From VRUE01 sp035701465 (GTDB lineage Bacteria > Actinomycetota > Thermoleophilia > Solirubrobacterales > 70-9): DNA of 13,603 nt. The notes below the pieces were generated by a model. That model ran no database searches, was not told the origin of the DNA, and saw only the letters and a list, made by a program, of their open reading frames with translations. Below, in pieces: positions 1 through 5,624 of the stretch. How positions within the stretch are numbered: position 1 is the stretch's first letter; every line of letters starts with the position of its first letter. The position numbers were made by a program, and so were the translations under genes. The stretch spans positions 1 through 13,603 of the forward strand of contig DASSMU010000172.1 of NCBI GenBank assembly GCA_035701465.1, in the 5' to 3' direction.

Positions 1-804
1 CCGCCGGCCGACGTCGAGGGCGGCGATCTCGGTCATGTCGTCCTCGGTCAGCTCGAAGTCGAACAGCGCGAAGTTCTCGCGGATCCGCTTCGGGGTGACG
101 GATTTGGGGATGACGACGTTGCCGAGCTGCAGGTGCCAGCGCAGGATCGCCTGGGCGGGCGACTTGCCGTGGTTGCCGGCCACCGAGGCGATCGTCTCGT
201 CGTCGAGCAATGCGCCCTGAGCGAGTGGGCTCCAGGCCTCGGTGACGATGCCGTGCTCGGCGTGCCAGGCGCGCAGGTCGGCCTGCTGTAAACGCGGGTG
301 CAGCTCGATCTGGTTGACCGTCGGCAGCGTCTCCATCTCTCTCCCCAGCAGCTCGAGATCCTCGATGCGGAAGTTGGAGACCCCGATCGTGCGCGCCGCC
401 TCCTCCCCGTGGATCTGTTCGAAGGCCCGCCAAGTGTCGATGAACCGTCCCTCGGTCGGCGCCGGCCAGTGGATCAGGTAGAGATCGACGTGGTCGAGCC
501 CGAGCCTGCCGAGACTCGCCTCGAAGGCGGCCAGCGTCCGGTCGTGGCCCTGCTGGGAGTTCCACAGCTTGGTGGTGACGAAGTAGTCCTCACGGGGCAG
601 CCCCGAGGCGGCGAGCGCGGCGCCGACGCCCTTCTCGTTGCGGTAGGCGGCCGCGGTGTCGATGTGACGGTAGCCGGCCTCGAGCGCCGACTCGACGGCG
701 CTCTGGGTCTCCTCCGGCGGAACCTGAAAGACGCCGAAGCCCAGCTGCGGGATCTCGATGCCGTCGTGAAGGGGGAGGCTGGGGAGTAGAGTCGTCTTGG
801 CCAT
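1..804 (-). CDS. Aldo/keto reductase, 3' end beyond the window
   Basis: NAD(P)H-dependent reductase of the aldo/keto reductase superfamily, closest in pattern to the 2,5-diketo-D-gluconate reductase (DkgA/DkgB) group, reducing aldehydes or ketones in the cytoplasm. The reading frame is open from ATG at 804 to base 1 (268 codons). The family tetrad is visible: Asp49 and Tyr54 in GYRHIDTAAAYRNEKGVG, Lys79 in FVTTKLWN, and His112 in LYLIHWP. The motifs IGVSNF and the C-terminal SPAQAILRWHLQ and VIPKSV are also present. The last visible residues (AALDVGRR) are typical of the end of the family, so roughly 10-15 residues are probably missing. The start is supported by GGAAGGA at 811-817, six bases upstream. 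The substrate cannot be told from sequence. Confidence 0.93.
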   Translation of the reverse strand, partial: MAKTTLLPSLPLHDGIEIPQLGFGVFQVPPEETQSAVESALEAGYRHIDTAAAYRNEKGVGAALAASGLPREDYFVTTKLWNSQQGHDRTLAAFEASLGRLGLDHVDLYLIHWPAPTEGRFIDTWRAFEQIHGEEAARTIGVSNFRIEDLELLGREMETLPTVNQIELHPRLQQADLRAWHAEHGIVTEAWSPLAQGALLDDETIASVAGNHGKSPAQAILRWHLQLGNVVIPKSVTPKRIRENFALFDFELTEDDMTEIAALDVGRR

Positions 805-832
805 CGGGATTCCTTCCATACGGGTCCTTTCT

Positions 833-859
833 TGTCATGATAACTACTTCCTGTCATGA
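833..859. repeat. Paired TGTCATGA direct repeats upstream of the aldo/keto reductase
   Basis: TGTCATGA occurs at 833-840 and again at 852-859, start to start 19 bp apart, about two helical turns. Each copy contains the palindrome TCATGA. The pair lies 29-55 bp upstream of the aldo/keto reductase start, where a repressor or activator could cover the promoter. I could not assign -10 and -35 boxes with confidence. An operator role is inferred from position and spacing only. Confidence 0.4.
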
Positions 860-924
860 CCGGTATGGCTTTGGGTACCCGCTCTGGCGAGTTTTTATGC
901 TGCGACGTTTTTGCGCCCATGAGG

Positions 925-947
925 CGCGACCGAACTAGCTGGTCGCG
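925..947 (-). terminator. Possible weak hairpin at the 3' end of the small membrane gene
   Basis: CGCGACC (925-931) and GGTCGCG (941-947) form a perfect 7-bp inverted repeat around a 9-nt loop that contains the TAG stop of the small membrane protein. No T-run follows on the minus strand, so it is a poor match to an intrinsic terminator. It may only partly separate this gene from the aldo/keto reductase downstream. Confidence 0.25.
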
Positions 948-1108
948 AGGCCGATGGCCAGCAACGGGAAGGCGAGCATGACGCCGAGGTAGGCGCCGAT
1001 CGCGGCGCCGGTGAGAAGGTTTGTCGTGCGCGAGCGGGCGCCGGAGATGACGCCGATCAGGAAGATCGCGACGGCAATCGTGAGGCCGATCCAAAAGACG
1101 TCGGGCAT
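935..1108 (-). CDS. Small membrane protein with two transmembrane helices (57 aa)
   Basis: I do not recognise a named family. The 57-residue product begins MPDVFWIGLTIAVAIFLIGV and ends AFPLLAIGLATS. Residues about 4-22 and 35-54 form two hydrophobic helices joined by a short polar, basic loop (SGARSRTTN), which the positive-inside rule places in the cytoplasm. Glycine and alanine are frequent in both helices. No Shine-Dalgarno sequence precedes the ATG, but GATAAT at 1125-1120 lies 11 bases upstream and could be a -10 element giving a nearly leaderless transcript. It lies on the same strand as the aldo/keto reductase, 130 bp upstream, so co-transcription is possible. The coherent hydrophobic pattern is the main support that it is real. 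Confidence 0.6.
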   Translation of the reverse strand: MPDVFWIGLTIAVAIFLIGVISGARSRTTNLLTGAAIGAYLGVMLAFPLLAIGLATS

Positions 1109-1258
1109 TGGCGCGGCAGATTATCGAACCAAGCCGCCGACTCGATCAGCCGGGGCAGCTCCAGCAGCAGTACCTGCTTCGCCGAAGTCGCAGCCGATCA
1201 ACGTCTTCCTGTGAAATTCATCGACAACGCGTTGCGCCCGAGCCGCTAGGTTGGGCAC

Positions 1259-1855
1259 GTGAAACTGCTCGCCTTCAGTGACCTGCACCGAGACCTGACC
1301 CAAGCGGAGAAGCTGGTCGAGATGTCGGCCAAGGCCGACGTGGTGATCGGCGCCGGCGACTTCGCCTCGGTCCACGAGGGCCTGCAGGAGACGATCGACG
1401 CCCTGGCGGGAATCGAGAAGCCGGCCGTGCTGGTGCCGGGGAACAACGAGACCGACGAGGCGCTGCGCGAGGCGACCGCCGACTGGCGCTCGGCCACTGT
1501 CCTGCATGGCGGCGGCGCGACGATCTCCGGCGTCGACTTCTTCGGCCTCGGCGCCGGCATCCCCGTCACGCCCTGGGAGTGGAGCTTCGACCTGGACGAC
1601 GAAAAGGCGGCGGTGATGCTCGCTCACTGCCCCGAAAACGCCGTCCTCGTCCTCCACTCGCCACCGCTCGGTCACTGCGACTCGAACGGCGCCGGCCAGA
1701 GCTTCGGCAGCCCGATCCTGCTGCGGACGATCGAGGAGCGGAACCCGCGCCTCGCCGTCTGCGGCCACATCCACGAGTCCTGGGGCTGCGAGAGCATGGT
1801 CGGCGACACGCCCATCTACAACCTCGGCCCGAAGGGCACCTGGCTCGAGGCCTAG
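1259..1855 (+). CDS. Calcineurin-like metallophosphoesterase (198 aa)
   Basis: Small single-domain phosphoesterase with a binuclear metal site. The metal-ligand motifs appear in order: SDLH (Asp8, His10), GAGDF (Asp34), PGNNE (Asn62/Asn63, Glu64), LHSPP (His133) and CGHIHES (His170, His172). The length and the C-terminal 'GPKGTW' region fit the YfcE/MJ0936-like group of small phosphodiesterases. The substrate is not predictable. Translation most likely starts at GTG 1259, just before KLLAFSDLH, where the family's first strand begins. A weak purine stretch (AGGTTGGG) lies a few bases upstream. Its TAG overlaps the stop codon of the convergent DHFR-like gene by two bases, so neither gene has a separate terminator before the other's coding sequence. 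Confidence 0.9.
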   Translation: MKLLAFSDLHRDLTQAEKLVEMSAKADVVIGAGDFASVHEGLQETIDALAGIEKPAVLVPGNNETDEALREATADWRSATVLHGGGATISGVDFFGLGAGIPVTPWEWSFDLDDEKAAVMLAHCPENAVLVLHSPPLGHCDSNGAGQSFGSPILLRTIEERNPRLAVCGHIHESWGCESMVGDTPIYNLGPKGTWLEA

Positions 1856-2496
1856 GCGGTAACGCGGTACTTGAGGTGGACGACGCCCGGGGCCTCGACC
1901 ACCTGGACCTGCTCGAGGCCTATACCGGAGGCGGAGAGGTCGTCGAAGAGGCGAGCGCCCTCACCGAGCAGCACCGGAACCACGTTTAGCTGCAGCTCGT
2001 CGATCAGACCCGCCGCCAGGTACTGCCGGGCGACGTCGGCACCGCCTCCGAGCGAGACGTCCTTGCCTCCGGCGGCGTCCTTGGCCTGCGCGAGCGCCGA
2101 CTCGATGCCGTCGGTGACGAAGATGAACGTCGTCCCTCCTTCCTTCGCAAGGGCCTCGCGCTCGTGGTGGGTGAGCACGAAGACCGGTGTGTGAAAGGGC
2201 GGGTCGTCTCCCCACCAGCCCTCCCAGGGATCCTCGCCCCAGGGTCCCGGACCGCCGCCGAACATCCCGCGGCCCATGATCGTCGCCCCGACGTTGTCGA
2301 GCGCTTCCTCGAAGACGGCACTGCTGGCGTTGGTCTCGCCGCCCTCCCGTCCATGCGGCCTGCGCCAGGCGGCCAGCTTGACCACCCACTCATGCAGCTG
2401 CTCTCCGCCCTCCCCCAGCGGATGCTCCTCGCTCGGATTCGGCCCGGCGACGAAGCCGTCGAGGGAGACCGAGATCTGAAAACGGAGCCTGCTCAT
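1852..2496 (-). CDS. Dihydrofolate reductase-like (RibD C-terminal domain) reductase, 214 aa
   Basis: Putative NAD(P)H-dependent reductase of the RibD_C/DHFR fold, a family usually annotated 'dihydrofolate reductase family protein'; most members have no proven substrate. Family hallmarks are the N-terminal FQISVSLDGFVAGPN, the central IMGRGMF, and the nucleotide-binding LGGGADVARQYLAAGLIDE (GGG at residues 150-152) followed by LNVVPVLLGEGARLFDDL. The frame stays open upstream, but the family N-terminus begins at MSRLRFQISVS, and this ATG overlaps the TGA of the upstream coiled-coil gene as ATGA. The two are therefore probably translationally coupled. It is unlikely to be the housekeeping folate enzyme, because the sequence follows the RibD_C branch rather than FolA. 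Confidence 0.88.
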   Translation of the reverse strand: MSRLRFQISVSLDGFVAGPNPSEEHPLGEGGEQLHEWVVKLAAWRRPHGREGGETNASSAVFEEALDNVGATIMGRGMFGGGPGPWGEDPWEGWWGDDPPFHTPVFVLTHHEREALAKEGGTTFIFVTDGIESALAQAKDAAGGKDVSLGGGADVARQYLAAGLIDELQLNVVPVLLGEGARLFDDLSASGIGLEQVQVVEAPGVVHLKYRVTA

Positions 2497-2816
2497 GCCT
2501 GTGTGGCGACGAAACCGATCAACGCCGCTGCCATGACGCCGAAGAACTGGATCATCAACCGTTGCATCGAATCGAACCGGGCGTTCATCTCGCTCCGAAA
2601 TTCGATCATCTCCGATCGCAGGCCCCGTGCCTCCGCTTCGACACGATCGAAGCGACTGCCAGTCTCCGCTTCGATCCGATCGAAGCGACCGTCGATCTGC
2701 TTGAAGCGTTCGTCGATCTGCTTGAAGCGTTCGTCGACGCGGTCGAAGCGTTCGTCCATCTTCTGGCTCAGATGGTCCAGCCGGTCGTCGGTCCAACTCT
2801 CTCTCATCGCCTCCAT
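2493..2816 (-). CDS. Heptad-repeat coiled-coil protein with a C-terminal membrane helix (107 aa)
   Basis: No enzymatic family recognised. Residues 13-84 are a long charged coiled coil built on the heptad (D/E)RFxx(V/I)D. Phe24, 31, 38 and 45 are exactly seven residues apart, with Val/Ile at 27, 34, 41 and 48. Residues 87-105 (LMIQFFGVMAAALIGFVAT) form one hydrophobic helix, so the protein probably sits in the membrane as an oligomer with its coiled coil in the cytoplasm. The first ATG (2816) has AGGG seven bases upstream; a second ATG three codons in is too close to its GGAGG. The gene overlaps the DHFR-like gene by ATGA. Similar short coiled-coil/TM proteins are common in actinobacteria and usually unnamed. 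Confidence 0.75.
   Translation of the reverse strand: MEAMRESWTDDRLDHLSQKMDERFDRVDERFKQIDERFKQIDGRFDRIEAETGSRFDRVEAEARGLRSEMIEFRSEMNARFDSMQRLMIQFFGVMAAALIGFVATQA
2700..2741. repeat. 21-bp tandem repeat encoding the ERFKQID heptads
   Basis: The 21-mer starting CTTGAAGCGTTCGTCGA occurs at 2700-2720 and, nearly identical, at 2721-2741, with diverged copies on both sides. Each unit encodes one seven-residue heptad of the coiled-coil protein. The array shows recent duplication of heptad units inside a coding region; in-frame expansion or contraction would change coiled-coil length without breaking the gene. Confidence 0.8.
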
Positions 2817-2908
2817 GGTGGCACCCTAGAAGGATCAACCACACCCGTGGCGCGCACATCGAGACGAAAGTGCAACGCGTCCTGCAACGAGGGCGCGCAA
2901 CGGGGGAC

Positions 2909-3199
2909 TCAGGCGGCGGGTGGCGGGGACTCCGGGCCCTGGAAGAGCTCGCCGGCGCGGATCCGCTCCGCCATGTCCTTGGATTCCTCGCGGTAGACGC
3001 GGCCGTCCTCGAACTCGATCGCCGGGTACTTGCGCTGGCCCGATAGCTGCTCCAGATCATTCCGCTTGCCGGGTCGCAACGGCCCCTTGACCACCTCGTA
3101 CTCGACGCCCTCCTCGTCGAGGGCCTTCTGCACCCGCCAGCAGGGGTGGGCGTCGATCTTCACCCACATGGTCGAGCAGCGATGGAGCTTGACTGCCAT
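2909..3199 (-). CDS. Thioredoxin-fold protein, glutathione S-transferase N-terminal-like (96 aa)
   Basis: Small soluble protein resembling the N-terminal thioredoxin-fold half of glutathione S-transferases, or a glutaredoxin. Supporting features are a single cysteine at the helix start (HPCWRVQKALDEEGVEYEVV, Cys20), a cis-proline motif (KYPAIEFEDGRVYREES, Pro59) and the Glu-Ser pair that binds the glutathione gamma-glutamyl group in GSTs (Glu72-Ser73). The CxxC of classical glutaredoxins is absent; the only other cysteine is Cys8. There is no C-terminal helical GST domain, so this is a stand-alone N-domain. Which thiol it uses is unknown; many actinobacteria use mycothiol. ATG 3199 was chosen because the fold starts within a few residues; no strong Shine-Dalgarno is seen. 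Confidence 0.75.
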   Translation of the reverse strand: MAVKLHRCSTMWVKIDAHPCWRVQKALDEEGVEYEVVKGPLRPGKRNDLEQLSGQRKYPAIEFEDGRVYREESKDMAERIRAGELFQGPESPPPAA

Positions 3200-3278
3200 C
3201 GGTCAAGCCTAAACCCCAGGGTGCCCCCATCGCAAGCCGAGGCCGAAAAAGCGCGTTCCGTACAGTCTGGTGTCTCCC

Positions 3279-3482
3279 ATGCCTGCCGGCAACGGCCCTG
3301 TTCCGCAAGCGCTCAAGGTGCTGATCGTCGAGGACGACCCTCAGGTGGCCGCATCCACCCGTGCCCTGCTCGAAAGGGCGTCGTTCACGGTCGCCGTCTG
3401 CCACGACGCCGAGAGCGGGCTCGAGCAGGCGCGTGCGCTGCCGGCCGACCTGGTGGTGCTGGACCTGCACCTGCCGGGCATC
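3279..3482 (+). pseudogene. Truncated response-regulator receiver domain
   Basis: Residues 12-68 read as the first half of a CheY-like receiver: LKVLIVEDDP (acidic residues 18-20), a helix AASTRALLERA, and ADLVVLDLHLPGI with the phospho-acceptor Asp62 (numbering from ATG 3279; a GTG at 3270 is an alternative start). The homology stops at Ile68 (codon 3480-3482). The frame runs on to a stop at 3638, but that part is low-complexity Arg/Gly/Pro and is the antisense of the calcium-binding-repeat gene on the other strand. The conserved Thr/Ser and Lys of the receiver's second half and any output domain are missing, so the product cannot be a working regulator. TACAGT at 3261-3266 could be a -10 box. 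Confidence 0.72.
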
Positions 3483-3941
3483 CTCCGCGCAGGAGGTCGG
3501 CACCGCTGCCCCCGACCAGGCGGTCGTCGCCGCCCCGTCCGACCAGGGTGTCGTCGCCGCCGCGCCCCGACAGCGTGTTGGCACGGTCGTCGCCGGCTTC
3601 CCCGAAGAGGTGGTCCGGGCCTTTGCCACCGACGATGACGTCGCCGCCGGCTCCGCCGTGAAGACTGTCCCCACCCGAGCCGCCGCCGGGACCGCCGCAG
3701 ATGGTGTCGTTGCCGTTCGGGCCGCCGCTGATCCGGTCGTCCCCCCGCCTCCGTAGATCACATCGCTAGCCCTCCTGCCGACGATCACGTCGTTGCCCGG
3801 GGTGCCGACGATCGTCGCCCGCCTGCCGGCACAGATCGCCGCGGAAGCCGTGCCCAAGGGGGGAAGCGCCAGCACCGCGGCCGCAGCGGTGAGAAGCGCG
3901 ATCGCAAGGAGACTCCGGAGTGATCTGAGCCGATGAGCCAT
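3481..3941 (-). pseudogene. Secreted RTX-like calcium-binding repeat protein, frameshifted and 3'-truncated
   Basis: The N-terminus is a clear Sec signal peptide (basic MAHRLRSLRS, hydrophobic core LLAIALLTAAAAVLALP, cleavage near ASA-A), followed by CAGRRATIVGTPGNDVIVG, a typical start of haemolysin-type calcium-binding proteins. The frame then breaks in a run of six Gs on the sense strand (3741-3746). One added G restores about eight nonapeptide repeats of the GGxGxDxxx type down to 3483 (for example GGGGDDRIS, GGAGGDVIV, GRGGDDTLV, GGSGADLLR). Homology ends there, where the receiver fragment of the opposite strand begins. ATG 3941 is the first possible start because TGA lies directly upstream in frame. 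If intact it would be exported and bind Ca2+ in parallel beta-rolls. Confidence 0.78.
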
Positions 3942-4048
3942 TCACGGCTGCATCGACTGGCTTCCCCCTCCCGCAGTCATCTTGAGGAGACGCAGAGCGA
4001 ACTTGAGCGTCTCTTGACCATCGCCCGTCGCCGGGCAAAGAAAACGGC

Positions 4049-5494
4049 CTACCGGTGGTGCGCGCCGTGCTTTTTCTTGACCTTCACGCAGACGGCCTTG
4101 CCGTGCCTCTTGGCCTTCCGGAATCCTTTCCTGCATTTCAGCCGTTTTCCCGCCGGGAGCGAGCCCCCGGTGGAAACCGAGCCGCCCGTACTGGAGGAGG
4201 TCGAACTGCCTGCGCCACCGACGGAGGGAGTCACAACGCTCACCTGACGTGTGGTCGAGAAGGAGAAGCCGCCGTCGTCTTTGAGCGTCAGCGTGACCGT
4301 GAAGGTGCCAGGCGCCTGGAAGGTATGGGCCGGGTTTGGACCGCTGGCCGTACCGCCGTCGCCGAAGTCCCAGCTGTAGGAGGCGATGCCGCCGGAGCCA
4401 GGAAACGAGCTGCTGTGGAAAGAAGCGGGCTGACCGGAGACGAGTTGGCCCGGGTCGGCAATCGAGGGCGTCGCCGGATCGACGCGCTGGGCGCAGTCTT
4501 CGGTGTCGTTGCTCCACTCCTGCTGGAGGTAGTAATGGGCACCAGCGATCGACTGGTTGAAGAGCGCGCCTGCAGAGCCACCCAGGGGCGCGCCGTAGTC
4601 TTCTTCGAACGGCGTGTTGCGGCACTCGTCGCCGTTCTCGAAGCCTTCTTCATCAAACCAGGCTTCCAGCGTCGGGTCCGTGATCGACTCGTTGGCCTCG
4701 TGACTGAGACTGCTGAGCGTGTCGTCGACGTTGCCGTTGGCATGGCCATTGGGGTACTCCCCGACCCCACAGCCAATGACATCGCCCGGGGAGTAGCTGA
4801 TGTTGGCGTAGATCGCTTCAGGCGACGACAGGGTGTAGCTGTGGTACGCGCAGAACTGCTTGTCGAAGCATTCTTTGCCGGCGACGTCGAAGCAGCTGCC
4901 CGCATGCGGCGGCAGGACGACGTAGTACTCGGCCCCGAGGCCGCGTGGCCATTCCTGGGCGTCGACGACCGAGTCGACCTCCGCTTCCAGCTTCGAGTCA
5001 CTGATGCAGGCGGTGAAGGATTCGCCGCCAAATCCTTTGTAGGTCGGACAGGTGCCGCTGGTCGGGTAGGTGTGGGTGTCTTCGATCGAGCCGCCGAAGG
5101 AGTCGCTGTAGGCGGCGTGCCCGGTTTCGTCCGTGTACTGGGCGCCAACCGAGTAGACGTTGCTCGGTTTGCCGCTGTCGGCAGCTACGTTTTTGAGGAA
5201 TTCTTCGATCGCGCTCGTGTAGCCACTCGGAAAGGAGTAGCCGCTTGGCGCCCAGAAGATCGCGTAGGCGGCGTGGGAGTGCATGACCGGGCCGCCGTGG
5301 TATTCCAGGGGCGGTTCGCCGGAAGGCACGGTGCTGCGAATCGGCGCCGCGCCGTGGCCTGTCGCCGCTTCGTTCAGCGGCAGGTAGGAGACGCGACCGC
5401 CCGCGGTGTTGGCGACCACCGCGCCCGCCGGCGTGGCAAATACCGCCAGTGCGACGAGCGCGATTGGCAGGGCACCGAGAATTTTGGATCGCAT
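4049..5494 (-). CDS. Secreted PKD-domain protein with a basic two-cysteine C-terminal tail (481 aa)
   Basis: Exported protein of unknown function. Residues 1-25 are a signal peptide (MRSKILGALPIALVALAVFA, cleavage after ATPAGA). Residues about 60-320 form a cysteine-containing domain with HSHAAYAIFWAPSGY and a SHEANESITDP motif (His265, Glu266, Glu269, Asp273), reminiscent of plant EXORDIUM/phosphate-induced-protein-like and metalloprotease-like secreted domains; this likeness is tentative. Residues about 335-420 are a PKD domain (SYSWDFGDGG, Trp375; PAHTFQAPGTFTVTLTL). A Ser/Gly linker leads to a Lys/Arg-rich tail with Cys454 and Cys469. ATG 5494 is preferred over the longer frame because it begins the signal peptide and has AGGGG just upstream. 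The protein probably acts at or outside the cell surface. Confidence 0.82.
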   Translation of the reverse strand: MRSKILGALPIALVALAVFATPAGAVVANTAGGRVSYLPLNEAATGHGAAPIRSTVPSGEPPLEYHGGPVMHSHAAYAIFWAPSGYSFPSGYTSAIEEFLKNVAADSGKPSNVYSVGAQYTDETGHAAYSDSFGGSIEDTHTYPTSGTCPTYKGFGGESFTACISDSKLEAEVDSVVDAQEWPRGLGAEYYVVLPPHAGSCFDVAGKECFDKQFCAYHSYTLSSPEAIYANISYSPGDVIGCGVGEYPNGHANGNVDDTLSSLSHEANESITDPTLEAWFDEEGFENGDECRNTPFEEDYGAPLGGSAGALFNQSIAGAHYYLQQEWSNDTEDCAQRVDPATPSIADPGQLVSGQPASFHSSSFPGSGGIASYSWDFGDGGTASGPNPAHTFQAPGTFTVTLTLKDDGGFSFSTTRQVSVVTPSVGGAGSSTSSSTGGSVSTGGSLPAGKRLKCRKGFRKAKRHGKAVCVKVKKKHGAHHR

Positions 5495-5522
5495 CTTTCC
5501 CCTTGGCTTTCGGTTGATCGAA

Positions 5523-5540
5523 CCGCCCAAGTTGGGGCGG
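5523..5540. repeat. GC-rich inverted repeat in the leader of the PKD-protein gene
   Basis: CCGCCC (5523-5528) and GGGCGG (5535-5540) are perfect complements around a 6-nt loop, 29-46 bases before the ATG of the secreted PKD protein. In the mRNA it would form a short, stable 5' hairpin. A possible -10 (GATAAA, 5560-5555) lies just upstream. Function is unknown; it could stabilise the mRNA or affect initiation. Confidence 0.35.
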
Positions 5541-5624
5541 AACGTCCCCTTGTTTATCGCAACGCGATGTCCTGAGCAATACTCAATAGTCGCTCGACGT
5601 GCTGCTGCTCGACGTGCCACTCGC

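Noticed and set aside
2497..3060. N-terminal extension of the DHFR-like frame back to 3060
   Set aside because: The extension is Arg/Ser-rich, runs through the GST-like and coiled-coil genes in another frame, and lacks family homology. The family N-terminus begins at 2496.
3057..3941. A 294-residue minus-strand frame covering the calcium-binding gene start
   Set aside because: Only the first 65 or so residues are genuine (signal peptide and first repeats). After the G-run the frame is a shifted reading of the repeats, then antisense of the receiver fragment and an out-of-frame reading of the GST-like gene.
4023..4036. GCCCG/CGGGC hairpin after the PKD-protein stop as a terminator
   Set aside because: The stem is only 5 bp and the T-rich tract lies before the hairpin on the minus strand, not after it.
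4055..5575. A 506-residue plus-strand frame opposite the PKD protein
   Set aside because: Composition is a typical high-GC antisense shadow (Arg/Val/Gly-rich, no domain), while the minus strand encodes a signal peptide and PKD domain.
5592..5617. Direct repeat GCTCGACGTGC (5592-5602 and 5607-5617) as an attachment site or regulatory repeat
   Set aside because: Short, GC-rich and isolated between two genes, with no integrase or matching copy in the window; likely chance or simple slippage.
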